From: Rhabdornis inornatus
Lineage: Eukaryota; Chordata; Aves; Passeriformes; Rhabdornithidae
DNA length: 64,000 bases
Direction of reading: 5' to 3'
NCBI GenBank assembly: GCA_013397075.1
Contig: VWZS01009698.1
Coordinates: 107,980-171,979, forward strand
A program made the position numbers and the translations under genes. The notes under the pieces were generated by a model, which saw only the letters and a list, made by a program, of their open reading frames with translations, was not told the DNA's origin and made no database searches. Shown piece after piece: positions 24,441 through 39,100 of this stretch. The stretch's first letter is position 1; every line of letters begins with the position of its first letter.

Positions 24441-27400
24441 AGTGAAGGCAAGGCAGAGCTGAAGGCACCTGACAACACTGACCTAGTTTGTCCCATTCCA
24501 TGGCAGGCCTCCTTCTCCCTTCCAGAGCCAGTTTTATTTTGGTCACGGGCAGTGAGGCAGCAAAACCTGTCTGCTCCTGAGCCCCCACTCAGCAGAGACA
24601 CATGGTGTGTGGTTGTTTGTGGGGCTGATGAACAGGATAGGGTGTGTCCCACCCCATCATAGCTTTGTGCCCCAAGAAAACCCCCAAGTCACACACACAC
24701 CATCAGCCTGGAGATCATTTGTGCTCCCCAAATACCCAAGACCATGGAAAATCCTTTCTTTTGGCACAAGTCCTGCTCTGGTAAGGAGCTGACAGAAGGA
24801 GGTGATGAACAGATTTATGACAAGCAGAAGGCTGGAAGCACTTACTCACAGCTAGCAGGATATAAATAAAATATTTGGAAGGGTGAATGTGCTTCCCTGC
24901 ACTCTGCCCTGGGGAGCTGGAGGAGAACAAACAGACTCCAGCCATGGAGGTCTCTGCACAGAAGGACGTGTGCAGGTCATGGATTGCCAGCCCTGCTTTC
25001 GAGATGCTAAACCCAAACTCAGGGATAGAACTGGTTCCCATCCAGTTTAGGGGTGACACAATTGATGGTGTCACAATGCCCTGTTCTGTTCTCATGCTTC
25101 TCTCTTCTCCTTTTGCCTCTTTTTCCCCTTCTTGTGCTGAGGGACCAAGCACACTCTGAGCACCCTGACCCCACAAATCCCTGAGGAGCAGCTGCTCCAG
25201 ACAAGCAATTCCTGGCTCAGCAGCACACTGGGGTCTGGATACAGCTGTGGTCTCCTTCAGAGGGGAAAGCTCCTCTTGCCAAGCAGGGGCTGCTCCTTCT
25301 CTGGCCTCAGATATTTTTAGCAATCAAGGAGACAGGCTTTTTCTTACTAAAAAAACTTGGAAAAATGAATGAACTTGCAAAAGCTTATCTACTCTGTGCC
25401 AGGTCTTGCTCTAATTTAAGGATTTGCCCCAGTAACAAGGCTCACTATGAAGATCCAAAGGAAGGAGAGGTGGTTTTGTCCAGGAAGACTAAAAGGTCTT
25501 CTGCTTTTAATTCCACTGAAATGAAGAGCAAGAGGACATGGACACTCACCATCCATCTGCCCAAGAGCAGCACAACAAAGTGAGAAAAACTTTTAAATTG
25601 AAATAAGGCATTTCTGGCTTATAAAATGAGTGGATACAGGCTGGATATTCACAGGCTAGAAATAAAATTCCTAATGGATGGAAAGTCTGGGAGAACTTTC
25701 CAAAAGGAGCAGAAGAGGCACAAAACTCACTAAAAAAACCTGCAAGAGCACTTAAAGTGAACTTTATCTTTTTGCTGAGAAACCAGGAGAGTGAGGAATG
25801 TGTTGATGTGGCCCCAGCAATGCCTGGTTTTCCATGAGATAATTTCTGATGAATATTTTAGCCCTTTGCAGATGTCAAGCCCATCCCTGAGTTCACATTG
25901 CAAGACAAAGACTAAAATCATGTATTTATATTATGTACTCTATCAATCAAAAAATGCCCAAAAGGCAAATATAAACCAGTCACTTTCTCTTCCCTCCAGA
26001 AAGTTTTGTGGTCTGTACCAGTTTGCAGTAAATTAATTCTAATTCAGGCTGGTAGGATGAGTCACTGGAATGAAATATGAAGTGGAGAGTGTATTTAAAG
26101 ACTCACCATATGAAATTCAGCACACTGACTTGTTGAACAGATGCAATATTCAGCTTGAGTCAATGTCTCTAACATGTTTAAGAAAAGCAACTCCACTTTC
26201 TGTTTGCCTGTGTGGCACAGATTGCCACAGAAAGTCTCATCAATTCAGAAATGAAAGTCTCAGACCAAGGAAGCTCCTGTGGCTGGAATGACTTCAATGA
26301 CCAGCACTGAGCCTTCAGAAAAGCTCCTTTCCAGAGGTCTGCACACCTCATTTCCTACCAGCTTTATGCCAGTGTCAGCCTCCTTAGGAAAGCTGCTGCC
26401 ATAAAGTCTGGGGTTTTTACAGCTGTTCAGGTAGATCAGGCTTTTATGCCAACAAAAGCATTTCAGTAGAACATATGATAAAAGGGGAAAATCAGAATTG
26501 ATAAATCAACTTCCACATAGATTATAACTTTGGAAAATGCTTTTTAAAAACCCTGGGTAGAAAATACCATGCAAAACCCCAATCACAATAGGCATGGCAG
26601 CACAAGAAGGTAACTCACAGACATATCTTGTATTTTTAACTTCCCTGTTCCAGGCAGCATTGAAGCCTCACAGCGTCATTCACTTCCACTGGGAGCCGAG
26701 GGGATGCCATGTTAGCAATACAGGCAACCCCTGTGCAACTACAGACTCCAGAACCATGAAAATGAGCCAATCTCATTCAAGATTATCCCAGAATTATCCC
26801 CTTCTGCTAAATTATCTGCCTCGTGGCCCATATTACACTGAACATTGCTCACACAAGAGAAAACAGTTGCAAAACCAATTCTCTCTCTATCTAGAATTAG
26901 CTTTTTCAAGCACTTACGTGCAGTAAAATAAATGCATTCCTATCCATGATGCCAGTCAGCTCTGAAATCAATGGAAAACCCAGGAAGTGTCGTTTGAATC
27001 AGCTATTTTTAAGGACTTTGGAGGGGGAGCAGCGTGGGCTGCAGCACTCCCAGAAGCTACAGGCAGGAGCCAGAAGGACCATGCAGGGATGAGGGAAGCT
27101 CAGCACACACTGAATCTTCCAGAATATTTTAGAAGATGTGAATGCAGAAATAATGTAATGAAACCCACGCTTCCATCAGCAGAGGAGATGTAAAGAACAG
27201 GACTGTAAAACAGACAATGCAGGCTGGGGGGATCTCGGGTCCAGAGGGGTCTAAATGCTGCTGAGAAAGAGTTGGTAATTCCTACCTTGGAGCTGGTGAT
27301 GGCAGGAGCAGCACTGAGGAGGGAACATCCACCACGTTGCTTTTCAGAGAGGTTTTACAGGGATGAACTTCTTTAAAGGGTGGCCAAGGTGTAAAGTGGG

Positions 27401-30400
27401 ATCTGTGAGCTCAGGGGGACACCCCGCTGTCCCCAGAGCACCCCAAGCACCTCCAGGCACTCCCCTCTCCCCATCCCTCCCTCCTCACCCACCTTACCCT
27501 CACCTCAGCCTCTGTCCCTGGCGTGTCCCAGCTGCTCCAGCACAGCTGCTGGCTTGGAGCTGGTTCCCCCAGGGCTTGTGAGCAGTTGCTGGTTTCCTGT
27601 CCCTGTGAATCACTAACCCCAACATCCGCTGCCCGGCCGGGCAGAGACTGAGACTGCACAACCCACCCGGGTCACTTGGGCTCCTGGGGGCAAGGAAGGG
27701 GCTTGGTCAGCCTGCAGCTGCACACAGCACTGAGGTCACATCCCCTGAGCTTCAGGTGCTGTTGGTGCCCCAAAAATTTCAGGCTTCCTTTTAGCAAAAA
27801 GCTTTCACAGGAATAACCCTGCGCGATGGAAGCGGCAGGAAAATCTCAAAGCAGGCACAGCAAACTGCAAGAACTCTCTTCGTTTTCATGGAAAAGATGG
27901 TAACAAGTTTCAAAGGCAGCAAATAGCCCAAGGTCACTCTTGCTAATGGCCAAACCTGGAGCTCCTGTCCAGGACTGTAAGAATAAAACCAGTTCTTATG
28001 CTTCAGCATTGGCAGTTTGCACGCAGCAGGCACAACTTCACTGCACTCTTAAAAAAAGTAATTCCTCACGTTTTTCGGTGCTTGGATGGAAAAAGAAAGG
28101 TTCATTAATTCCCTTTTGGGAATTCATATATTGGCTTAAAGCCCTGTCATGGTCCATGAAAGAGGGATCCTGCTCCAGCACTAGGGAAGTCTGCACACAC
28201 ACGTAAATGTGTACAAGAGCCACAGGGTGCACGAGTCACAACCAGAAACAAAACGTTTCATGCTGCTCTACAAAGCCTCTCTTACATGTAAATTGTTCAC
28301 TAAAGGGAAATTTCGTTATATTTAAATTAGGGCACTCTGAAGCTGCCACAACCAGCCACCTACACCCAGCTCTCTGTGCAAGAAGGTGACTCTTCATCAC
28401 AAAAATTATTAAGGAGCCAACTGGTTACAATTTTTGCAACTCTAGGTTGAAATCTGGTTATTGAGCTTTCAGATAAACGTTATTTCAATAAGATAATTAT
28501 CCATAGTATGTGCAAATAGACTTTTTCTCTTCCAATTCTAACCAGAGAAACAAAAATAATGCACCTTCCAGAGCCATTTCCAGACAAAATCCAGGTGCTG
28601 AATCCTATCTTGAAGTCAGTATAATCTGAATCAAAGATAAAAAGGGGTAGATTCAGCTTTTAATTGCTCACAAGGTTTCTGGGTGGTCTCTGTGTAAAGG
28701 ACACTGCAAAATGTGAAATTTTTTTCACTGCCAAAAGAGTTGTTACAAAATTAGCATTTCTAGCAGAGGCCTGAGAGATTCAGTAGTTTATTATCAGCTT
28801 TCTAGCAGGGTTTTTATGTGTTCAAACATAAACTGACAGCAGAAGTTTTGCAAAAGAGTTCTTTATAGCAGAACTGATACTCAAAATATGGTGGAGACAT
28901 TTACAGTTCATCTTTTGTACCCGAAATCAATTTCATCAGGAGCAGCCACTGCTCAGAAGGTGCCACGTATTTGTTTCAGCTTCTCTGGTGGGTCTCAGCT
29001 TCGAGTATGACTCAGTGCTGTGGTGTGGACATTACCCTTGGGCTGCACCTCGTGTTAGTCCCCAAACTGTGCCCTGATGGACCACTCAGCCTCTCCAGAG
29101 CAGGCAGGAGCTGCTCCTGTGCCCAAGGAGAGTCACCCCAGCGTGACAGAACAGCTCTTGGGCAGAGTGGTGCCCTTCAAAGGCATCAGTCCTCTGCAGA
29201 GACCAACCACCTCGATCAGAGGGTAATTACTGCACAGCACATGCCTCTGTGTATCCTATCTCCCTTCCTCACATTTCTCCTAAGAAGGGATGGATATAAA
29301 GGTTTAGAATGAGTGCTCACTCAGCACTTTCCAGCACAGCCACAGGTTCTGCTCTCCATGAGACCAGACCAACTCTCCTCCAACACACACAGAATGAGCC
29401 CTCAGGCACCAAACCCAGCTTGGGAAATGGGGCTCTACCCTCCTGAAACCTCTCTGCCTCATCGAGACCTGCTGCTGGAAACAATTTCTGATTTGACAAA
29501 AGGTCAAAAACACAGGAGCAGCATGTTTTTATCTACTGCAATTAGTTACAGAAACACCACATTGTAATTTCACCATTTGTGCTCTTTTCAAAGCTCACCC
29601 GTTTCAACTCGGGTTTGTTTTCCCCCGTAACACAGCTCCTACTCCTTCAGGCAGTTTCACCAGTTAACCAAACCCACTTTTCACCTCTAGATACAAAGCT
29701 GACAAACTGCAGAGAGATCTCTTGGGTCCAGAAAGCTCAGTAGAACCCATCTTCTACCCTGCTCAGCTTACCTGGGCCCCGGGAAGCCAAATGCCTGAGG
29801 GCTGATTTACATTCTTTCAGACAAAGGTGGGGGCTGCTCAAAGACCAGCTGACTTTGCTTGAATCAGGTGTTGTGACTAACACTGATCAAAAATCAGCAG
29901 TGAAACAAGGACTGGAAAACAGGGCATCATCTAAACCCCTTCTGCACAAACACACCCAATGCTGGAAGATTTGAGAGAGATCCAAATGTTTTCCAAGCTC
30001 CAACAGGCTCCAAGCTCACCAGCTTTGCAAATCAAGCATTGGTGAGCACCAGCATCAAGCCCCTCCTGCTTTGTGACAGAATGAGCACGTGTCTCACTCC
30101 AACCACTAATTGGGATTACAATGCATTGCATCTGTTTAGCAACATTTTCATGGCAGCTCTAATGAAAGCCACATCCTGGAGGAAATTTTGGGATGTGCTG
30201 AAGTAGTGCTGGATGGTTTTGTATACACCCAGAAACGTTTCTCTCTGCCGTAGGGGAATGAGCCTTTCCCCAGGCAAAGGGGAAGTGCTGCCTCCTCCCC
30301 TGCCCCAGCTGCACATTGGCTCTCTCTGAGCTGAAACCGAAAGTGGCTCCGTTCCTGCTGAAGGAAAATAAATGCTGCTACCACCCAGTGGAAAGTCCTC

Positions 30401-30572
30401 TCACAGCCAGGATCCCTGGGTGCTTCACAAAACTTTGGCCAAGTAAACTTTGCAAAGACTAATCCCAAACATCCCTATGGAACAAAGCTTCCTGTTCTTA
30501 TCCTGCTGAGTTCATCCTTGTGGACACAATAATTTTTAATTTGAAGACAAAAACCTAGAAGGTTTGAATGCT

Positions 30573-30578
30573 TTTATT
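30573..30578 (-). terminator. Possible distal polyadenylation signal, - strand
   Basis: AATAAA on the - strand within an A/T-rich block resembling the end of a 3' UTR (CTGTATAATTTGTATTGCTG followed by ATAAAAAATTCAAATAAAAG). If used by EIF4H it would give a 3' UTR of about 5.6 kb. It could equally be chance or part of an unannotated transcript. Confidence 0.3.
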
Positions 30579-33500
30579 TGAATTTTTTATACAGCAATAC
30601 AAATTATACAGATTCGTTACAGTACAGATTTTGCAGGGGTTTATAGAGGTACTTTGTGAGTTTTTGGTTTATTTAAAAGAAAGAGGCAGATCTCGGGAGC
30701 ACGGTGACATGAACAAAACAATCTTGTGGTAGGAAGCAAATCCTGACCACAGGGAACACTAACCTGGCTGAAACCTACTGGGCAGAAAGGTGGTGGTAGC
30801 ATTCCCAGCAATAACATCCCAAAAACATCAACCCTGGGATACTCTAGAGCTTTACACAGGAATTGGTGAGCACACAGGTAAGAGGGTTGTTCCTGTAACA
30901 GTGCTGGAAGTCCTCGAAGCCCTTGGATGTACTTTGCTGCAGAGGGGACAGAAATGAGGGAAGCTGATGTCACACTGAACCTGCTGTTGAGCAGGTGATG
31001 TCACCAAACAGAGTCACTGCCACAATGGAAAAGGAAACAGAAAATTCTTTAGATTTAGTCACTCAAACAGGAACAGTGAGATGAGGAACACAGTTTCAGA
31101 CCTAACAATGCTGTCATGTACCCACCAAGACACCACATGTGCCACCAGAACCTCATGGCTCGTCTTGTGTCCATCTCAGGTTCCTGTGAGCAGACACAGG
31201 AGAACAGCAGAGCTTCCCTGCAGGCCCTAGTGCACAGGAGAGGGGCTGAACATGTAATGTCATCAAGGTATTGCTATCACTAATGTGCATCAGGCTTGAG
31301 AGTCAAGTGTCTGGCACCAAAGGATTAAAGCCTTTCAGCAAGCAGGGTCAAAAATATGATTACACCATCCTAAATGCTTCTATTCAGTTTGGTTTAATAC
31401 TGCTACAGCAAGTGCTATCACGAACAACAGAATAAATTACAGATTATATAAATAAAATGTATGCACCAAATAAAAGATGTGTCTCTGCCACTTTTAATAT
31501 ACTTTGTTCCTGCAGTGAGTAAGTGGCATTTAAGAGGAGGGAGTCAACCACCAGATGAGAAAATTCCACTCTCAGCTGGAAACCAAATTCTTTTTCGGTC
31601 ACAGAAACTCCCCTTTCTAAAAATCTAAGACAAGCAACACCAACTAAATTGCATCCTGAGAATCCGTCCCAGGGAAGCCCTTGAGAAGTACAAAGGTAAT
31701 TGATTCTACACTAGAATATGCTGGAATAGGCAAGCAGTCCCTTTCCTTCAGAGCCTTTGCACTCCACTGGTAGTGAAACACAGAAACCATCAGAATGTAA
31801 AACATCAACAACACAGATTTCGAGATGCTCAATGTTAACAGCCCCTCACCCCTGCTCTTGCTGGGAGTGCAAATAACCTCAAGAGAGCTTCTGTGCACAG
31901 AGAGGGAATGGGGCTGGTACAGAAATCCTGGGACTACGCCTTGGAGCCAACCTGACACACAGAGCTCACGTCCAAAACACCCCCAGGGGAACAGGGGGTG
32001 TCCAGCAAAGTCACTCCAAGCAGATTTGTCCAAAGCAAGCAGCAGGACAAGGGCTGCTCTGCAAGCTGCAACATGTCAACTCTGGTTGAAGAGGTTGCAC
32101 ATACATTCCAAAATTTGCTGGCTTTAGTGTTAAATCTTTCCTACAGAGAGGAAGGGTTGCAGTATTATAGGATTTGCTCTAAAATTCTCACAATTTTATC
32201 ATCTTTCCTGAAGACAAGTCAGCAGCCAGTACTACAGGTAGCAAATGCTCCTACTAGGCTATGTACTAAAGTCAGGATTGAAACTATAACAGTATTCATA
32301 AGTTAAAAATATCAGTATCATCCAAAACTGGCCACAGTCATCATCAGCCCTGGGACACACCTGGAGAACTTCAGAAATTCACAGTCAGCACTGGAGACTG
32401 AGCAGTGGCAGCACATCTCAGCAGGTGAACAAGTTGCTGCTGCTTCAGGAAGGCCAGTAAGTCACACTCGAGGCATGAACTTAATGTGACTCTACCATCA
32501 CCAGTCCATTATTTGAGTGTGTGAACACTCCTCCACCTCTTTCTTCAGCCACCAGAACCACCTTGATGGCCACAAGCACAAAGAGCCCTCTCAGAAGTTG
32601 CTCCAGGCTTGCACAGCCCAGCGAGTCAGCAACACACCTGTGCCAGCACTGGGTGCTGCCCTGAGGACTGGGATGAGCTCCCAAGGGCATTCCTGGACTC
32701 AAGAGTTCAGTGGGGGATTATTTTTTGGTGGTTGACAGCAGAGTGCTGCAGCACATTAAATGCTACTGTCCACTGCTGCAGTGTCCAACAGCTCTTCCAG
32801 ACTCCCACCTTCCCCACTTGCAACCAAGCTGGAGAAACATGGCAAAGCACCTCCTACAGTAGCAAAGCAAACTCAGTTTCAGTTCCAAAACCTGCCTGGT
32901 GCCTTCCTGCCTTCAGTTTTGTTTATTTTTCTAAGTTTAAGCTGGAAGAAAGCTCTGTACAGCTACCAGAAATAACTCAGTGAGAACATGAATAGCCACA
33001 AAGTGAATGATCCCTTTGCTATACTGCTGGTACCTTCTCAGTCTGGGCTTTGTCATGCCTGGCTTAGCTTTAAGCAGCAGATAAAGTTAAGCATCACAGG
33101 TTAAACCTCAACTGCTGTTCCTGGTAGGATGGGAAGAAAATAATCTTGCTTCCTCCTATAAAAACTTAACTGCCACATCCATATATTAAATATAGTTGTG
33201 TTAACTGTTGACAAAAGCTGGTTTGATAAGCTTCTGTATGGGAAAATGTTCACCATTAAATTTTTCAAGGAAGGAAAAAGAAAGGACTGGAGGAGTCTGA
33301 CCCTGAGCCACATGAGAAGCACAGTGTGGAATGCTCCAAAGAAACCAGGTAACGCATGAATGGTTGCATTTGAAAAAATACTTTTAAAAAACCCTAAAAA
33401 ATAAAAAAAAAAACCAAAACAATGACACAATGATTTTGGGATCAGGCTGCTTTCACTAGTGGGAAACCTTTAACCAAACCAGTATTAGCAGATAGAGAAA

Positions 33501-34433
33501 AAGACATCTAGAACTAAGATGACCCATTTACCACCTCTCTCACTCATCAGGGTTCCTTTTCTCCATGCAGTGATGAAATCCCTGCTTCCAGCAGCACCAG
33601 TTTGACAGAGCAGCTGTGGCTAAGTGTGGCAAGAGCTGCAGGGCACCAACTCTCAACCAGCCCTGCTCCTCCACACTGCTCAGGCTGCCAGGCAAGACAG
33701 CCAGGTGCTGGCACACACACCTCCAGCTCAGGACTGGGACTCTGCTCAAGCTATGGTAAGAGCAGGTTTAAAGAGAGGCTGGAAGCAGGAACACTTCCCA
33801 TCCTTTCAGGCTATGGAAAGCAGTAAAACCAGCAGGGAGGTCAGAGCTCATTTCCTCAATAAAAACATGGCTCTACCTCTTTCAACTTACCCTGCAGTAC
33901 ATTAAAGCACAAACTTCAAAGCCACAGGGCAGCAGCCTCCTTAACCATTATGCCCCGTGGGAAATGGGTCAGTTGGGAAAGTTTGGAGGAAGCTGACAAA
34001 CAGCAGCAGTTGATCCATTTACTGTCCCAGCACAGAGGCCACATGACACTGCTCAGCATCACACTGGAAGGACACAGCCTGCCCTGTGCCAGCCACAGGG
34101 CAGCAGCACCCATCTGGAGGAGCACAGCCTGAGCAGCTGCAAGACCTGCAAGCTGCAGGAATTCCAAATCCCACCTGGCAGCCTGAGCAATGCACTCAAG
34201 TGACACTGAAGTCACAGGACAAACAAACTGGGCTCATTTCCACCCATTAATTTTTACCTCACTGTTCCAGCACTCTTTAGATTAGATTCCTCCCCTTTAT
34301 CTTTTCCTCTTCCTCCCCTTATTTTGTGTCAGAATGGCTCTAGGACAAATTAACACAATATTTGAAAACTGAGGGGGGGAAAACATGGTAGACTCAAATA
34401 AAGACCAATGTTAAATATTACTTAATGTTTTCT

Positions 34434-34439
34434 TTTATT
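34434..34439 (-). terminator. EIF4H: Likely EIF4H polyadenylation signal AATAAA
   Basis: On the - strand AATAAA lies about 1.7 kb past the EIF4H stop, a 3' UTR length close to that known for mammalian EIF4H mRNA. Another AATAAA at 35277-35282 could give a shorter form. Confidence 0.5.
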
Positions 34440-36148
34440 TAAAAGATCATTCACAAAATACCATATCCATAAATTTATTTTGTTATGAAGCAGAATGTGC
34501 TAAGTGTTTGGAATTCTTTTTTTGTTTTTCTCCTTTGTTTTTACATTTAAAAGTCAACTGTCTTGACTAGAAGTGAGTTTTTATATGGGAATTTGTTCTT
34601 AAAATCTTTTCCACATTGAAGATGTAAATAGATCAATTATTGGTTTGGAATACAACCACACAAATGCATGTCTGTCTTAAATTAAGTATTAGTGTTAGAC
34701 AAATGGTTCTTATCTCAGAAGCAGATTAAGTGAAAGGCAGAAAGAAGGAAAGAGTAGTTCTGTAAATTGCTGGGACTCTGACTTACAGTGGGAACCTTAG
34801 GGAAGAAATGCATCACTAGCAGTGGTGCTGGTAGTGGGGCAGCCGTGCTTCCAACCTCCTCTTACAAGTACTCTGGGGTGCTGGCTGGTTTTTCTGAAGG
34901 CTCTCAGCACTGGCAATATGGGCCCAAGCTTTTTCCATGCACTGGACATGTCCAAACTTCAGCGTAGTAGAACTAGGTTTTAGTTTTAAACATTAATGAT
35001 TTCTCCTTTTTCTTCAGCCTCCCCTCCCTCCTCCCACACAACACTGACAAGAAACATTTCAAGTGAAGAGAGGTGTAGTAACAAGAGATGCTTTTTACCC
35101 AAACTTCTACATGAGAATCTATAGCAGAAAGATTTCTAATCTGCCCATTTTCAAGGTATTCTGAAAGCTGAGGTGCTAAAACTGTACCCCAATGGGCAAA
35201 GAAATACAGGGGATAGTGACGATCAAATACTGCATGGCAAAGTATACACTCCTTCAACAAAAATAAAAAAGTCAATTTTATTTGTAGAAACTTCATTTAA
35301 AAATTTACCAAACATGTAAAACCCAAAAAAGTAAGCAGAAAGAGCCAGTGAGCAGTTGTGCTCAAACAGGCATGGCTTTGCAGCACTAACCTTGAGCTCA
35401 GAGTTGTAGTGGCATCATACCATTTGAAGTCAAGAACCAGCAGGAAGAGGCTGCTGGCTGAGGCTTTGTCCATACTGATTCCACCAGCTATTCACCAGGC
35501 TTGTCAGGCAAGGCATCCATTAAATTGATCCTTCCTGGCAACCCATGTGAAAGGGCAGCTGCCCCCCTTAGTTTAATTAGGGGCTCTGCTGTGAACAGTG
35601 ACTATCACCAATTGTCATAAATGGTATTTCACTACTTGGTTAGAACTGTAAATTTCTGTTCAACTCATCTGGACTCTTCAGTTTTCCTCTTCAGAGCCAC
35701 AGCAATACAGAACGAGACATGCAAGTCAGAAGAGGAACACTGAGGAAGTAAAAGGAAACAATACAGGGAAATAACTAAGTCTAACCTGTGCTTCTAAAGT
35801 AAAACAAACCCAGAAAGGAAGAAGTGAAGCAGCACCTTTGTCCAGAGACCTCCACACTTGTGGAAGCAGCCACACTGCCTTATCTACTGGCAACTGTGCT
35901 GCTTGGAAGGAAACAGAAGAGGGAAACTCAGCACAAAGCAGGCACTAGATACAGCAAAGCCAAGAACGTACTAAAAACCACTTGTTAACAGCTGACATGC
36001 ATTCACAAGCTCTGTGTTTTCGGTTTCAAAGAGGACAAATACCAGATGGCAGGAATGGTAAACTGCAGGGTTGACATTCCAGCAGAGCTAGTCACTCTGT
36101 ACTGTCTTGCTTTTTCTCCCGCCTCCCCATTCCCTCTCAACCCCAAAC
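34440..36148 (-). other. EIF4H: Putative EIF4H 3' UTR
   Basis: Non-coding sequence following the EIF4H stop on the - strand, A/T-rich and without introns or repeats. The extent is inferred from the polyadenylation signal at 34434-34439. Confidence 0.5.
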
Positions 36149-39100
36149 TCAGTCGTGTTCTTTTACTACTTCCTCCCGGGGCTTGGCTCCTCCAAAGATG
36201 GCAGAGTTTGGATTGGCTACTTGATTGAGGGGAGTATCGACTGTTCGAGGTTTGAGCTGGAGTCGGGGTCGCTGTGCTCGTTCCTCTGAAAGGAAAAACA
36301 TCCCACTGGTGAGATCTGCCTGTGCAGGGCAGGAGCTTCAACCTGACAACAGAACCAGGAGCCTCCTTTGTGGAGGAAGGCTAATCCCACACAGGAGGAG
36401 CTTACCTTCTGTTGGCTCTCTGAAGTCCATGGAAGAGCCACGAAGGGGAGGCCCATCTCTGAAGCGACCAGTGCCACCACTTCCCATGGAGGCACCTGGT
36501 GGCCGCCGGTCTCCAGGGCGGGTTCCTCTACCCCGACCTCCCAAGAAGTCGTCGTCTTTGAATCCTGAAGATGGAAGACAGTGAATTTAAAGAGCATCTT
36601 TTGCAATGTTTTTAATCTAGACTTATCTGGATGACCGGAAAACCTTGCTAGTCACCGCTGCCAGTCCAAGGTGATGCACTGAGAGCCTTTGTCTGCAGAC
36701 AGATTGTTTCACAGAGCTCTAGCACCTTCTGCAGGAGTTGTTCAGGTTCCATTTGAAACCAAGTATACTATGCCAAGTTCAGAAAGTGTTTTATCCACTT
36801 AGAGGCTTATTGGAGTGCTGGAGAGTGGGTCAAGTGAGTTTAAAATATGAACCTTGGCTGTAACTTCAGTTTGTTAACATCATTAGCTGACTTCAGAGAC
36901 AACATTACAAGTACTCAGTACTTCCATAGCCAGATCACCACACTGGCTACAACCTTAGCATGAAATCTGCAGGAACAGAGCAAATGGCAAAATAGCAGGG
37001 AAGTAGTGAAATACACTTATACAGCAGAGTAAAACCCCAGAGCTGTTTAGCTGTATTATAAACTGACCAGGCATTTACTAAACTAATTAAAAGGCTGGGG
37101 GAAAAAAAACAAACCAGACTTTAAACTGACTGCATTTCTTTGGTTTATGTATCACAAAAAAAAAAGAACTATCTGTCACTGACCAGAGTTCCAGTCTGTA
37201 CCAGTGACTACCCTTGAGTATCTATCCAATCCCCACTGCCTGCATTTCAGTAGGAGGAGGACACTTCTGGTTCTCAGCATATGGGAAAGGAATACACTCA
37301 TATTTTCAGAAGCTGCCTGGAAGAGAAAGTTGTCTGGTTCCCAACTGAGATTCTCCTTTTCACTTCAGTATTTGGCAGAGTTGCAGAGCTGTCCCTTACT
37401 TCAGTGCCAAACAAGCCATCTTTAAAAGATTTGATCTAGAGCAAGGCTGTACAACCTGAGAAGAAAAGCTTCTGTAGCAGCTAAGACTGAAATGCTAAAC
37501 TTCTGGCTCACAAATCACTCATCCAGCATTTAACAGGCTGAAATGCATCCACATTTGGAGAAGCTGCCAAAGAAGGTATGAAGCTGTGACACAGAAAGCT
37601 TAGCTCCAAAGGCAGGTTAAGCACAGGACTGCAGCAAGCTCCAATCCATGCTGGGGGCAAGGGCACACTCTGCTTCTCCTACATCGCTCATTCCACTCAC
37701 GCAGAGACCAGACACTGCAAAGTTGTACTTGCCAACATCTCCCCATCAGAAAATGGACCAAACCCATGAGTTCAGAGGACAAAAGCAATTGTGTTAATGC
37801 CACCCTGCCTTCTAATAGCTGGAACTGACTGGAAGTTAAGAGCAAACCCAGTGGCTCCATCACTACTTTCCACTCAGCAAGCTCACTCACTTGCTGCAGC
37901 TGCATTACCAAAACAGGTCTGAAAGTTCAGGAACATCTTGCATTTACAAGTGCTTTGGAACACTAATCTGACTTCAGAGAAGTCAGTTACTTCAGGGACA
38001 CACATATCATGACATCACATCTTTGTGAGAAGATGAAAGCCTCTGCTCTGACAGAGTATCAGGCTTCCTACATGATCTGTCTGTTTCTGCTACTATTCAG
38101 AAATTTACTTAGCTGTATGTTTGAGAAATGCTCAAAACAGTCACCCACAGGCTACATGTGGACAAGAATTCTGTCATTTACGGTTGTTTCATCGAATTTT
38201 CTATTGAGACACTTCCCTCTCAAGGCAATGGAAGATTTCCCATGAGGAATTCCACCACAGCTGCAGGATGTCCAAAGTTGGCACATACAGTAGATTCAAC
38301 CAAACCAGTAATGGTGACAAATGAAAATGAGAACATTTCAGTGCCTTTTAGGCTTCCTATCTGTATAAGTGTTAATACTGATACCAGAATTGAAGTCATC
38401 TCTGGAATCCCATCCACCTCCTCTGGATTCTCTGGAACCTCCTCCCATTCCTAGGAAAAAAGCCACAATTGTGTTCAAGTCTGAAGCTATGGGAAAGACT
38501 GAGCAAGGGAATACCAAACCAATGTTTCAGTCTTTCAATATTCAAATTATGCTGCTGGAAAATTCTTTTCTTCTGGTACTACCAAGTTCCATTGCACAGG
38601 AACAAACAGTCAGTTCAAGTTAACAAAGAATAAATGGCCAAAAAAAGTTTCTTTAATACACATTCAATGGAAACCTCTGAGTCCAGTTCAACCAACCTTC
38701 AGCTACAGACAAGAATGTTTTTTACACTGGAACAAAAGACATACTCCAAAAAAAGCACTTGTCTACATGTGCTTACTCGCTTTCCATACATCATCATAAA
38801 ATAGTAGCAGATCAGACTGTTGGGCTTATGATTGTCCTCTGCAAGACACAACACATTATTAGGGGTATTGGTCTCACTTCCTGGGTTAGAAGTGACAACA
38901 CATCCAGCCTTTGGACACAAAGCACAGCTAAATTTCAGACACCTCAGGAGCAGCAGCAGCAGCTGGTTAGAAACACATACATATATACAAAATTTTACTT
39001 TTCAATATCATCTTCATGTTCACTTGCATGCCTTGTCTTAGCATCAGTCAGCACCAGAAGCCATAACTATGACCACTATATTTAAGCTACTCAGAAAAAT

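Larger units (their letters stand above)
22014..34430. other. LAT2 upstream and intergenic region; no coding exon recognised
   Basis: About 12 kb between the LAT2 first coding exon and the likely EIF4H 3' end. It should hold one or more LAT2 5' UTR exons and the promoter, because an acceptor-like TTCCAG precedes the LAT2 start exon, but none can be placed. The open frames are short and match no family. A T-rich low-complexity tract lies near 24,398-24,440. No transposon is obvious. Confidence 0.5.
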
